DNA of 64,000 nucleotides from Streptomyces coeruleorubidus (GCF_008705135.1 NZ_CP023694.1:4569001-4633000); one strand, 5' to 3'; positions 16,195 through 24,373 are shown, counted from the stretch's first letter. Numbers and translations: made by a program. The notes: generated by a model from the letters alone, not told the origin.

Positions 16195-18666
16195 TCAGGG
16201 CTCGTTCGAGAACTCCTCCACCACCGTCGCCCCCAGCTCCCGGACGATCAGCTCCTGGCCGGACAGGGCCGACTCGTCGAGGTCGGGGTCGTCGTCCTCG
16301 GGGATGTCGTCCTCGACGGAGACGGACCGGGGCGGCGGGGCGGAGGGCTGGGGTACGGGGGCGGTGGGCGCGGGGGCCGGGGTCGAGCTGCGGTCGGGCG
16401 CGCTCGACTGCTGGGGCGGGGCGGACGAGGCCGTCGCCTGGGATGCGGCGGGGCGCTGGGCGGTCGCCGTACCGCCGCCGGTGCCGGTGTTGTAACCGCC
16501 GCCTCCACCGCCGGCGTTGTAGCCGCCACCGCCGCCGTAGCCACCGGTGCCGCCGCCGTGACCGCCCTGGCCGCCTCCGAATCCGGAAGGGCCGCCCGGG
16601 GCCTGCGGCGCGGAGCCGCCGGAGGGGTCGACGATCGCCTCGATCTTCCACTGGACGTTGAACTGCTCACCCAGCGCCTGCCGCAGTACGTCCTCACTGC
16701 CGCTGCTCAGGAAGTTGTCGCGCGCGCCGGCGTTGACGAAGCCGAGCTGGAGGGTGGTGCCGTCGAAGCCGGTCACCTGGGCGTTCTGGCTGAGCAGGAT
16801 CCAGGTGAAGCGACGGCGGTTCTTGACGGCTTCCAGGATGTTCGGCCAGAGCATGCGGGGGTCGAGACCCCCGGGGGCGGGGGCGGCCGGTGTCGGGCCC
16901 GAGGGCGGCGCCGGTGGGGTGCTGGGTGCCGGGGAGCTCGGAGCGGGCGTGCTCGCTGCCGGGGGGGTCGACGCGGGTGCGGGTGCGCCCGAGGCGGCCG
17001 TGGGCCAGCCGCCGGGGCGACGGCCGCTGCCTGCGGAGGCCGCGGTGGGCCAGGCGCCGGGGGCCGGGGCGGAGGCGGCTGCGGGGGTGTCGGAGGGAGC
17101 GGGAGCCTGAGCGGGTGGTGTCTGGGGCGGCTGGGCGGGCTGGGCCTGGGCGGGCTGGGCGTGCCCGCCGTCGGCGGGGGCGGAGGTGGGTGCGGGCTCG
17201 GCGGGAGCGGGCGTACCCGCCGCCGACGGCTCCTGCGCCCCCTGGCCCGCAGCAGCGGGGGCATGCGCATGCCCGCCCGAGGCCGCCGCATGACCTCCAC
17301 TGCCACCGCCGGGGCTCGCGGGGCCGGGGCTCCCGGAGCCCGCGCCACCCGGCGCTCCGGAGGCACGGACCGCCGCCCGGGCCGCGGCAGGGCCGCCACC
17401 GGGCGAGACGGGAGCGGCCACCGGACCGGCCGCCGCTGCCCCATGTCCCTCGGGCCCCGGCACGTATCCCATGGCAGGCATGCCGGCGGGGCCCTGGGAG
17501 GAGAAGTTCACGCCGCGCTCGATCCGGTCCAGGCGGGCCATGACGGACCGCTCGTCGCCGTAGGCGGCGGGGAGCAGGACGCGGGCGCAGATCAGCTCGA
17601 GCTGGAGGCGGGGCGAGTTGGCGCCGCGCATCTCGGTCAAGCCCTCGTTGACGAGGTCGGCGGCCCGGCTCAGCTCGGCGGCGCCGAAGGTGCCCGCCTG
17701 GGCCTGCATCCGCTCGATGACGTCGGCGGGGGCGTCGATGAGCCCCTTCTCCGCCGCGTCCGGGACGGCGGCGAGGATCACCAGGTCGCGCAGCCGCTCC
17801 AGCAGGTCGGTGACGAAGCGGCGGGGATCGTTCCCGCCCTCGATCACACGGTCGACGACCTCGAAGGCCGCGGCCCCGTCACCGGTGGCGAAGGCCTCGA
17901 CGACCGAGTCGAGGAGGGAGCCGTCGGTGTACCCGAGCAGGGCGGTCGCCATGGCATACGTCACACCGTCCTCGGCGGCACCGGCCAGCAGCTGGTCCAT
18001 GACGGACATGGAGTCACGCACGGATCCGCCACCGGCCCGCACGACGAGCGGGAGGACACCGTCCTCGACCGGGATGGCCTCCTTCTGGCACACCTCGGCG
18101 AGGTACTCCCGCAGGGTCCCGGGCGGGACGAGCCGGAACGGATAGTGGTGGGTCCGCGACCGGATGGTCCCGATGACCTTCTCGGGCTCGGTGGTCGCGA
18201 AGATGAACTTGAGATGCTCCGGCGGCTCCTCGACGACCTTCAGCAGCGCGTTGAAGCCGGCCGACGTGACCATGTGGGCCTCGTCGATGATGTAGATCTT
18301 GTACCGGCTGCGCGCGGGCCCGAAGAAGGCCTTTTCGCGCAGGTCACGGGCGTCGTCCACGCCACCGTGGGAAGCTGCGTCGATCTCGATGACGTCGATG
18401 GAACCGGGTCCGTTGCGCGCGAGGTCCTGACACGACTGGCACTCGCCGCACGGCGTGGGCGTAGGGCCCTGCTCGCAGTTCAGACACCGCGCCAGGATCC
18501 GCGCGCTGGTCGTCTTGCCACAGCCGCGCGGCCCGCTGAACAGGTACGCGTGGTTGACCCGGTTGTTCCGCAGCGCCTGCTGCAACGGGTCGGTGACATG
18601 CTGCTGCCCGATGACCTCGGCGAAGGTCTCCGGACGATAGCGGCGGTACAGAGCGAGAGACGACAC
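16195..18666 (-). CDS. dnaX: DNA polymerase III subunit gamma/tau DnaX
   Basis: 823 residues from the GTG at 18666 (MSSLALYRRYRPETFAEVIGQQH). The clamp-loader ATPase has Walker A GPRGCGKTT, the four-Cys zinc module CLNC...CGECQSC and Walker B IYIIDEAHM, with the SRC motif region in GTIRSRTHHY. Domain III follows to about residue 375. A roughly 250-residue linker rich in Ala, Pro, Gly, Ser and His precedes a conserved C-terminal tau-like region (PRMLWPNILEAVKNRRRFTWILLSQNAQV). The Gly/Tyr-rich stretch GGGGYNAGG sits near the end. I found no obvious slippery site, so a single long product is likely. Confidence 0.95.
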   Translation of the reverse strand: MSSLALYRRYRPETFAEVIGQQHVTDPLQQALRNNRVNHAYLFSGPRGCGKTTSARILARCLNCEQGPTPTPCGECQSCQDLARNGPGSIDVIEIDAASHGGVDDARDLREKAFFGPARSRYKIYIIDEAHMVTSAGFNALLKVVEEPPEHLKFIFATTEPEKVIGTIRSRTHHYPFRLVPPGTLREYLAEVCQKEAIPVEDGVLPLVVRAGGGSVRDSMSVMDQLLAGAAEDGVTYAMATALLGYTDGSLLDSVVEAFATGDGAAAFEVVDRVIEGGNDPRRFVTDLLERLRDLVILAAVPDAAEKGLIDAPADVIERMQAQAGTFGAAELSRAADLVNEGLTEMRGANSPRLQLELICARVLLPAAYGDERSVMARLDRIERGVNFSSQGPAGMPAMGYVPGPEGHGAAAAGPVAAPVSPGGGPAAARAAVRASGAPGGAGSGSPGPASPGGGSGGHAAASGGHAHAPAAAGQGAQEPSAAGTPAPAEPAPTSAPADGGHAQPAQAQPAQPPQTPPAQAPAPSDTPAAASAPAPGAWPTAASAGSGRRPGGWPTAASGAPAPASTPPAASTPAPSSPAPSTPPAPPSGPTPAAPAPGGLDPRMLWPNILEAVKNRRRFTWILLSQNAQVTGFDGTTLQLGFVNAGARDNFLSSGSEDVLRQALGEQFNVQWKIEAIVDPSGGSAPQAPGGPSGFGGGQGGHGGGTGGYGGGGGYNAGGGGGGYNTGTGGGTATAQRPAASQATASSAPPQQSSAPDRSSTPAPAPTAPVPQPSAPPPRSVSVEDDIPEDDDPDLDESALSGQELIVRELGATVVEEFSNEP

Positions 18667-18730
18667 GCATACGAGGTTATAGGCGCCCACTGACAACGGA
18701 CCCCGCCACAAGAAGCCCGGAACGCAAACG

Positions 18731-18814
18731 CCCCCCACGCACCCGCCAGAGCCAACCTACCCTTGCTGCCTTCCGGCCCTGGGGGAGTTCAGTCAGATAG
18801 CGCCGCGTGAGGGG
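18731..18814 (-). ncRNA. ffs: Signal recognition particle 4.5S RNA
   Basis: On the minus strand the sequence contains the SRP domain IV signature: AGGGCCGGAAGGCAGCAAGG with a GGAA tetraloop and the asymmetric internal loop that binds Ffh. The ends close with a perfect 10-bp helix between 18805-18814 and 18731-18740 (CCCCUCACGC with GCGUGGGGGG), giving a 4.5S-type hairpin of about 84 nt. It is immediately upstream of dnaX, the position known in other Streptomyces. Exact ends are estimated from the pairing. Confidence 0.9.
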
Positions 18815-18891
18815 CTGCGCCAAGGTTACCTGATGTCGGGGGCAGGGAACGAGTTCGCGAGCACTCCCCTCGGTCATGTAATGTTCCTGGC

Positions 18892-18976
18892 GGAGGATTC
18901 GCCTAGAGGCCTAGGGCGCACGCTTGGAAAGCGTGTTGGGGGCAACCCCTCACGAGTTCGAATCTCGTATCCTCCG
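18892..18976 (+). tRNA. tRNA-Ser (anticodon GGA)
   Basis: 85-nt class II tRNA: acceptor GGAGGAT/ATCCTCC, anticodon loop TTGGAAA (GGA), long variable arm (TGTTGGGGGCAACCCCTC region) and T-loop TTCGAAT. The next three bases are CCA (18977-18979), so the 3' end is encoded here, unlike the glycine tRNAs. Gene debris and a metal-resistance cluster follow, a common arrangement next to tRNA integration sites. Confidence 0.95.
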
Positions 18977-19001
18977 CCAGTGCCTCACCGGGCACGATGT
19001 C

Positions 19002-19033
19002 GAAGGGCCCCACCGCTTGCGGTGGGGCCCTTC
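19002..19033 (+). terminator. Terminator after tRNA-Ser(GGA)
   Basis: Near-perfect 15-bp stem GAAGGGCCCCACCGC with its complement around a TT(G) loop, 25 nt after the tRNA. The same GAAGGGCCCC style stem follows tRNA-Ser(CGA) at 40605. Confidence 0.85.
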
Positions 19034-19086
19034 GGCGTTGTCGTCTCGGTTTCCGTCTCTGAGGAGGACGGCGTCCGCCGGCGTGG

Positions 19087-19226
19087 TCTCAGTCGCCGCG
19101 CCGGCGCCGGCGCTCGCTGTCGATCTCGGCGATCAAGGCCTCGATGCGGGTCTTGATCGGCGGCTTGCGGCGGTACCGCAGGAGAGCTGACGTACCGGCT
19201 GGAGCGCGCGCTCGCGCAGGGCGCGG
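19087..19226 (-). pseudogene. C-terminal gene remnant
   Basis: On the minus strand an open frame with no start codon reads ...SALLRYRRKPPIKTRIE and then ALIAEIDSERRRRRGD before a TGA near 19087-19091. The amphipathic helix and charged tail look like a genuine protein C-terminus. Its frame runs back to the ArsR stop codon, so no complete gene can be present. It may be a leftover of a gene interrupted when the metal cluster arrived. I cannot name the family. Confidence 0.35.
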
Positions 19227-19604
19227 TCAGCTCGCGGCCGACGTGCTGGTCAGCAGCTTGCCCATCGCGGCCAGCACGGACGGCTCGACGCGGTAGTAGA
19301 CCCAGGTGCCGCGCCGCTCGGAGGTCAGCAGCCCGGCCTCCTTCAGCTTCTTCAGGTGGTGGGAGACGGTCGGCTGCGAGACGCCGACGTCGGAGATGTC
19401 GCACACGCACGCCTCGCCGCCCTCGTGCGAGGCCACCGCCGAGAACAGCCGCAGCCGCACGGGGTCCCCCAGGGCCTTGAACATCCGCGCGGCCGTTTCG
19501 GCCTCATCCGCGGTGAACGGACGCTCGGTGAGGGGCGGGCAGCACGGCGCCACGGCCTCGGGGACATCGGCTTCCAGCAGCGGCAGCGCCTGGGTGTTCG
19601 ACAT
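19227..19604 (-). CDS. arsR: ArsR-family arsenic/antimony-responsive repressor
   Basis: 125 residues from the ATG at 19604. Winged helix: FKALGDPVRLRLFSAV, recognition helix VGVSQPTVSHHLKKLKEAGLL and wing RRGTWVYYRV. The thiol sites are Cys66 and Cys68 in the ACVCDI motif of the classical ArsR sensor and an extra Cys21-Cys22 pair near the N-terminus, as in actinobacterial CgArsR-type proteins. It is divergent from the flavoprotein gene and should repress both through palindromes at 19656-19667 and 19712-19725, releasing them on As(III) or Sb(III) binding. Confidence 0.92.
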   Translation of the reverse strand: MSNTQALPLLEADVPEAVAPCCPPLTERPFTADEAETAARMFKALGDPVRLRLFSAVASHEGGEACVCDISDVGVSQPTVSHHLKKLKEAGLLTSERRGTWVYYRVEPSVLAAMGKLLTSTSAAS

Positions 19605-19655
19605 GCATCTATGTTGACATGCGTCGAACCAACCGGACCAGGTCCCCCTAATTCG

Positions 19656-19667
19656 ATAGACGTCTAT
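19656..19667. promoter_or_regulatory. Putative ArsR operator 1
   Basis: Perfect 12-bp palindrome ATAGACGTCTAT in the divergent arsR/flavoprotein promoter region. A related ATCTATGTTGACATG sequence overlaps the arsR start at about 19606-19620. Confidence 0.5.
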
Positions 19668-19711
19668 GTTGACGGCCATCGAAGCAAGTGCCATGCTGGC
19701 CGTACAAGCCA

Positions 19712-19725
19712 TCGACAGATGTCGA
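19712..19725. promoter_or_regulatory. Putative ArsR operator 2
   Basis: Perfect inverted repeat TCGACAGATGTCGA, 17 nt before the flavoprotein start codon. It is well placed to block its transcription. Confidence 0.6.
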
Positions 19726-19741
19726 ATCAAAGGGGAATCTC

Positions 19742-21127
19742 GTGGCCGTGCCGATCAGCAGCGTGTCCACTACCGACCAGTTGCCCGTCGTGGTCATCGG
19801 GGCAGGCCCCGTGGGCCTGGCCGCCGCGGCCCGTCTCGTCGAGCGCGGCCTTGAACCGCTGGTCCTGGAATCCGGGCCGTCGGCCGGCACGGCCGTACGC
19901 GGCTGGGCGCACGTGCGGCTGTTCTCGACCTGGTCGGAGGTCACCGACCCGGCCGCGGAGAAGCTCCTGGCGCCGACCGGCTGGACCCGCCCGGACGGCT
20001 CCGCGTACCCCACCGGCGGTGACTGGGCCGAGGACTACCTCCAGCCTCTCGCCGACGTCCTCGGCGACAACGTCCGCTACGGCGCCACCGTGACCGGCGT
20101 CGCCCGCGCCGGACGCGACCGCATCGTGGACGCCGGACGCGCCGAGCAGCCCTTCGCCGTGCACGTCCTGTCGGCGGACGGCCGCGAGGAGCGGATCAGC
20201 GCCCGCGCGGTCATCGACGCCTCGGGCACGTGGTCCGCCCCCGGTCCGCTGGGTGCCGACGGTCTGCCCGCCCTCGGCGAGAAGGCCGCCGCCGGACACC
20301 TCTCCTACCGCGTCCCCGACCTGGGCGACCCGGCCGTACGCGCCCGGTACGCGGGCAGGCGCACCGCCGTGGTCGGTTCCGGCGCCTCCGCCTTCACCGC
20401 CCTCGCCGCCCTCGCCGACCTGGCGGCGGAGGAGCCGGGCACGCACGCGGTGTGGATCCTGCGCCGCGGCATCACCGGTTCGACGTACGGCGGCGGCGAG
20501 GCCGACCAGCTGCCCGCTCGCGGCGCCCTCGGCCTGCGCGTCAAGGCCGCGGTGGAGGCAGGCCACGCCGACGCGGTCACCGGGTTCCGTACGCAGGCCG
20601 TCGAGCGGGACGGTGACCGGCTGGTCCTGGCCGCCGAGGACGGGCGCCGCCTCGACCCGGTCGACGAGGTCATCGTCCTGACCGGTCTCCGCCCGGACCT
20701 GTCCTTCCTCTCCGAGCTCCGCCTGGGCCTGGACGACCGCCTCCAGGCGCCCACCGCCCTGGCCCCGCTCATCGACCCCAACGTCCACTCCTGCGGCACC
20801 GTCTATCCGCACGGCGTGAACGAGCTCTCCCACCCGGAGCAGGACGTCTACCTGGTCGGCATGAAGTCCTACGGCCGCGCGCCGACGTTCCTCGCGATGA
20901 CCGGCTACGAGCAGGTCCGCTCGGTCACCGCCGCGATCGCCGGAGACCGTGAGGCCGCCGAGCGCGTGGAGCTGACCCTGCCGGAGACGGGTGTGTGCGG
21001 CGGGGCCGGTCTGTTCGACGAGCCCGACTCCGTCCAGGACAGCGAGGGCGGCGGCTGCTGCGGCGCCCCGGCCACCACCTTGCAGATCGGCACCGGCGCC
21101 CCGACCACCGCCTCCGGCGGCTGCTGA
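19742..21127 (+). CDS. ArsO-like flavin-dependent monooxygenase with Cys-rich tail
   Basis: 461 residues; GTG at 19742 with AGGGGAA upstream. Two Rossmann nucleotide loops are present: VVVIGAGPVGLAAAARL (FAD, residue 17 on) and RRTAVVGSGASAFTAL (NADPH, about 205). This is the arrangement of the flavoproteins called ArsO in Streptomyces arsenic operons (for example the pHZ227 plasmid cluster, from memory). The chemistry of ArsO is not firmly known; oxidation of organoarsenicals has been suggested. The last 40 residues carry GVCGGAGLF, GGGCCGAP and a terminal Cys, suggesting thiol metal binding. It is followed 28 nt later by the CadI/ArsI gene. Confidence 0.8.
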   Translation: MAVPISSVSTTDQLPVVVIGAGPVGLAAAARLVERGLEPLVLESGPSAGTAVRGWAHVRLFSTWSEVTDPAAEKLLAPTGWTRPDGSAYPTGGDWAEDYLQPLADVLGDNVRYGATVTGVARAGRDRIVDAGRAEQPFAVHVLSADGREERISARAVIDASGTWSAPGPLGADGLPALGEKAAAGHLSYRVPDLGDPAVRARYAGRRTAVVGSGASAFTALAALADLAAEEPGTHAVWILRRGITGSTYGGGEADQLPARGALGLRVKAAVEAGHADAVTGFRTQAVERDGDRLVLAAEDGRRLDPVDEVIVLTGLRPDLSFLSELRLGLDDRLQAPTALAPLIDPNVHSCGTVYPHGVNELSHPEQDVYLVGMKSYGRAPTFLAMTGYEQVRSVTAAIAGDREAAERVELTLPETGVCGGAGLFDEPDSVQDSEGGGCCGAPATTLQIGTGAPTTASGGC

Positions 21128-21155
21128 ACTCCCCGTCCACTCCAGGAGGTTCGCC

Positions 21156-21542
21156 ATGACGTCCCGTGTACAGCTCGCCCTCCGCGTCCCCGACCTCGCC
21201 GAGTCCGTGGCCTTCTACACGAAGCTCTTCGGCACCGGGCCCGCCAAACTCCGCGGCGGCTACGCCAACTTCGCCATCGCCGAGCCTCCGCTGAAGCTCG
21301 TTCTCATCGAAGGCGCGGGCGAGACGACCCGCATGGACCACCTCGGCGTCGAGGTCGATACGACCGAGGCCGTGCACGCCGCCACCGCCCGCCTGGGCGA
21401 GGCGGGCCTGTCCACCGACGTGGAGGACGACACCACCTGTTGCTACGCCCTCCAGGACAAGGTCTGGGTCCACGGCCCCGGCCGGGAACGCTGGGAGGTG
21501 TACGTCGTCAAGGCCGACGCCGATTCCCTGGCCAAGCAGTAG
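21156..21542 (+). CDS. ArsI/CadI-family metalloenzyme (glyoxalase fold)
   Basis: 128 residues; ATG at 21156 with a perfect AGGAGG. Type I extradiol dioxygenase/glyoxalase fold. The vicinal pair Cys95-Cys96 in TTCCYALQDKVWV is the site where ArsI holds methylarsenite, and His62 (MDHLGVEV) and Glu114 (WEVYVV) match two of three iron ligands. The first ligand, His in ArsI, is Gln6 here (RVQLALRV), as in cadmium-induced CadI of mycobacteria. So it is either a C-As lyase with an altered iron site or a CadI-type Cd/thiol protein. It shares the operon and operators of the flavoprotein. Confidence 0.85.
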   Translation: MTSRVQLALRVPDLAESVAFYTKLFGTGPAKLRGGYANFAIAEPPLKLVLIEGAGETTRMDHLGVEVDTTEAVHAATARLGEAGLSTDVEDDTTCCYALQDKVWVHGPGRERWEVYVVKADADSLAKQ

Positions 21543-21574
21543 GGCAAACACGGGCGAGACGCTTCCGCCGAGGG

Positions 21575-22288
21575 TCAGTCACAGCAGTCGCAACCCGGGC
21601 GGCAGCCGCACGCCCCGTCCGTCCCGGCGCCGATGACCGGGGCCGCGGCGGCCGGTGGCGCGCAGCAGCCCTTGCCCTGCCAGGCGTCCCGGCCTTCCTT
21701 GACGGCGATGGCCGCGATGACGAGGGCGGCGATGGGGTCGGCCCACGACCAGCCCAGGGTGGCGTTGAGGACCAGGCCGACCAGGAGCACCGCCGAGAGG
21801 TAGGTGCACAGCAGGGTCTGCTTGGAGTCGGCGACCGCGCTGGCGGAGCCCAGTTCACGGCCCGCGCGGCGTTGGGCTGCCGACAGGAACGGCATGACCG
21901 CGAGGGAGAGGGCGGCGAGCACGATGCCGGGGACGGAGCGTTCCGCCTCCCCCGTGCCGGTCAGCGCGCGGACGGCGTCGACAGCGACGTAGGCGGCGAG
22001 CGCGAAGAACGACAGCGCGATGATCCGCAGGGTCGTCCTCTCCCGCGCCTCGCGCACGGCGTGCTCACGGGCGGAGAACTGCCAGGCCACCGCGGCGGCG
22101 GAGGAGACCTCGACGACCGAGTCCAGGCCGAAGCCGATCAGGGCGGTCGAGGAGGCGAGCGTGCCGGCGGTGATGGCGGCGATCGCCTCGACGACGTTGT
22201 AGGTGATCGTGGCCGCGACCAGCAGGCGTATCCGGCGGGCGAGTACGTCTCGGCGGGCCGGGGAGGGTCCCAGGGATATCGCCGTCAT
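21575..22288 (-). CDS. Cation diffusion facilitator (CDF) metal exporter with Cys-rich C-terminus
   Basis: 237 residues; ATG at 22288 overlaps the stop of the CmtR-like gene (ATGA). Five or six membrane helices, with LIGFGLDSVVEVSSA carrying the Asp of the transmembrane metal site and the second half ADPIAALVIAAIAVKEG supplying the other Asp. The C-terminus is unusual for its cysteines: GKGCCAPP and then GACGCRPGCDCCD, eight Cys in the last 35 residues, suggesting binding of soft metals such as Cd, Pb or Zn delivered for export. Co-transcribed with its sensor. Confidence 0.85.
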   Translation of the reverse strand: MTAISLGPSPARRDVLARRIRLLVAATITYNVVEAIAAITAGTLASSTALIGFGLDSVVEVSSAAAVAWQFSAREHAVREARERTTLRIIALSFFALAAYVAVDAVRALTGTGEAERSVPGIVLAALSLAVMPFLSAAQRRAGRELGSASAVADSKQTLLCTYLSAVLLVGLVLNATLGWSWADPIAALVIAAIAVKEGRDAWQGKGCCAPPAAAAPVIGAGTDGACGCRPGCDCCD

Positions 22289-22638
22289 CAGCAGCAGCCC
22301 TTGTCGCCGGCCTCGGCACAGGTGCGGTCGGTCTCGACAGCCACCACGGCCGCACGCAGGTCGTCCAGCGCGTGGCCGAGGCGCTCGTCGGCCAGTTCGT
22401 AGCGGGTGCGGCGGCCGTCGGGCACGGTGACGACCAGTCCGCAGTCGCGCAGGCACGCGAGGTGGTTGGACAGCCGGGTGCGCGAGATGCCGAGGGTGTC
22501 GGCGAGATCGGCGGGGTAGGCCGGGGCCTCGCGCAGCGCGAGCAGGATGCGGCAGCGGATGGGGTCGGCGAGCGCGCGGCCGAAGCGGGCCAGCACTTCG
22601 ATGTCGGGGGCAACAGTCAGCACGGCACGAGAGTACAT
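22288..22638 (-). CDS. CmtR-like ArsR/SmtB metal-sensing repressor
   Basis: 116 residues. The core LARFGRALADPIRCRILLAL, recognition helix ISRTRLSNHLACLRDCGLVV and wing PDGRRTRYELAD align closely with Mycobacterium tuberculosis CmtR, the Cd/Pb sensor. The metal ligands are kept: Cys62 and Cys66 in the ACLRDCGL helix and Cys107 in ETDRTC, matching CmtR Cys57, Cys61 and Cys102. A further GCC ends the protein. It controls the CDF gene that overlaps it, probably through the 14-bp palindrome just upstream. Confidence 0.9.
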   Translation of the reverse strand: MYSRAVLTVAPDIEVLARFGRALADPIRCRILLALREAPAYPADLADTLGISRTRLSNHLACLRDCGLVVTVPDGRRTRYELADERLGHALDDLRAAVVAVETDRTCAEAGDKGCC

Positions 22639-22642
22639 TCAA

Positions 22643-22656
22643 TCCTGAATTCAGGA
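22643..22656. promoter_or_regulatory. Putative operator of the CmtR-like repressor
   Basis: Perfect palindrome TCCTGAATTCAGGA starting 5 nt upstream of the cmtR-like start codon on the opposite strand. Confidence 0.65.
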
Positions 22657-22759
22657 AAGCGTGGATTATGAGCGCGGTGGCCGAGCCTTCCGCGTGCGCT
22701 TCCCCCCGGTGCGCCGCGGTGAGATCATCGCGTCGTCTCGGCGCGCTTCGGGAGGGCGG

Positions 22760-23853
22760 ATGGGTCTTGCCTCGGGGGAAGTCGTGTTGCACGCGGCCGG
22801 GAGGTGTGAGGACGGGTACGGCGGGTGGGCCGCGGTCCTGACCTACGGTTCGCACCATCGCGAGATGAGCGGCAGCGGCAACGGCGTGACGACCCACCAG
22901 ATGGCGTTGACGGCCGTCGTGGAAGGGCTCTCGGCGCTGACCCGGCCGTCGCGCGTGCGGATCTGCGTGGCCGACGAGACCCTGCGCGAGAGGCGTGCCC
23001 AGCGCCGCCCGCCCGACGAGCCCGACCTGTGGGAGAGGCTGCGTCCCCTGCTCGCCCTGCACCACGTCGAATGGGACGAGCCCGACGAATGGGTGGATGA
23101 GTACGGCGCGGACGACGAGCGGGCGGACGGGGTGCCGTGCGACCTGGCCGCCGAACTGGCCTACCACCAGCACCGTGGGGAGGAGGTCAGGGCGCAGGCG
23201 CAGGGCGAGGAGGCCACGCTGGCTGTCGCGGTGTCGCGGTTCCTGGCCGAGCGGTGGGACGACATGCACGCGTTCGAGGCCGCCGACGAGGTCATCTCGA
23301 CGCTGCACTTCAGTATCGGCTGGTACGACGACACGTCGTTCGCCGAGATGACACCCGCCGGGATCGTCGACGAACTGGGCGCCTTCTTCAGCAGCACCCT
23401 CCCCCACAAGGAGCACGCCTCGGCCGACGAACTCCGGGTGGCCGAGCGTGTGGTGACCGACCTGCTGAACTGGCTGGCCGCGCACGGTACATCGACGCCG
23501 ACGCGGCCCGGGACCACCTGGCGGACATCGCCGTCACCATGGACGAGCGGGCCGCCCTCAAGGAGTTCGTCGACGCGTTCGGCGACGACGACCTGGTGCG
23601 CCGGCCCGACCGGTCCCGGATCGAGGGCGAAGTCGGCAGCCAGTACCTGACGATCGGGGAAGTGACCGCCGGGTCCCTCACGTTCAGGGACGACGACATG
23701 GGGTCCGGCGAGGGCGACTGCCCGGTGGTGGGCCCGGTCCCCGTACGCCCCGAGATCGCCGCCCAGGCCCGGGCCGGCTGGCGGATCCTGCTGTCCGCGG
23801 TGAAGGTGGGCGGGCAGTGGGGACTCGTCGAGGTGGTCAGCGGGGATCCGTGA
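22760..23853 (+). pseudogene. RNase H-like fold protein, frameshifted
   Basis: Starts at the ATG at 22760 after GGAGGG. The first 240 residues read in one frame to about 23487, after which coding character jumps one frame and continues as YIDADAARDHLADIAV to a stop at 23851-23853. A single missing base in the GGTAC at about 23483-23488 explains it. Residues 8-70 resemble RNase HI (GGWAAVLTYG...HQMALTAVVEGLSAL...ICVAD), but the first catalytic Asp is Ala and the Glu of the ME(L) motif is also Ala, so nuclease activity is unlikely. The rest is an uncharacterised helical and C-terminal domain. It may be a pseudogene, a sequencing slip or programmed. Confidence 0.65.
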
Positions 23854-24355
23854 CGTCCGGGGTGGGCGCTGCTCCTTCCACCAGTGCCCGTGCGGGCCGG
23901 TCCGACGCCGGCCACACGTACGGCAGGTCGTCCGGGACGTCCGGGAAGCGGTCCGCGTAGGTGGCGGGGTCCTTGCGGACGAGGGCCGAGCGGTGGCTGT
24001 GGTGGAAGGGGGTGTCGCCCAGCCAGGGGGGCAGTTCGCCCTCGGCCGCCAGGACGTGCTGGTCGCGGACCGGGGCGTGCGGGCGGGTCGCCGCGAGGTC
24101 GGCGACCAGGGTGGCCGCGCAGCTGTCCTGGTGGCCCTGTTCGCGCCAGACGCGGCAGATCTCCAGGCCGTAGCGGACGAGTGCCTCCTCGTAGCCGGCC
24201 CACATCCGGACCGCCGGGTGGTGGCGCCAGCCGTACCCGGGTACGACCAGGCCGCGCAGCACCTGCAACGCCTCGACCCGCTGTTTGCCGAGCCGGCGGC
24301 GGTCCAGGACGAGGGCCGACTCCCGGAAGCCGGGGTAGGGGAGAAAGGTCTGCAC
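23837..24355 (-). CDS. MSMEG_6728-family protein (pyrimidine dimer glycosylase-like)
   Basis: 172 residues, GTG start. The pattern MQTFLPYPGFRESALVLD, RRLGKQRVEALQVLRGL, GYGWRHHPAVRMWAGYEEALVRYGLEICRVW and the later WLGDTPFHHSHRSALVRKDP identifies a conserved family related to Pyr_excise proteins. The RLGKQ motif resembles T4 endonuclease V-type proteins that act on pyrimidine dimers, but activity has not been shown for this family as far as I know. Its 3' end overlaps the convergent RNase H-like gene by 17 nt. It is 18 nt after the DUF4383 gene, so probably the last gene of the SpoIIE-phosphatase operon. Confidence 0.75.
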   Translation of the reverse strand: MQTFLPYPGFRESALVLDRRRLGKQRVEALQVLRGLVVPGYGWRHHPAVRMWAGYEEALVRYGLEICRVWREQGHQDSCAATLVADLAATRPHAPVRDQHVLAAEGELPPWLGDTPFHHSHRSALVRKDPATYADRFPDVPDDLPYVWPASDRPARALVEGAAPTPDVTDPR

Positions 24356-24373
24356 GCCGTCCCGTCCGGGTGC

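Noticed and set aside
16195..18666. Programmed frameshift producing a short gamma subunit in dnaX
   Set aside because: I looked for a slippery A/G run with a following stem near the end of domain III and found no convincing site.
19000..22700. Direct-repeat attachment site matching the tRNA-Ser 3' end
   Set aside because: I scanned downstream for a copy of the T-arm/acceptor sequence and saw none within the cluster; the island idea stays a hypothesis.
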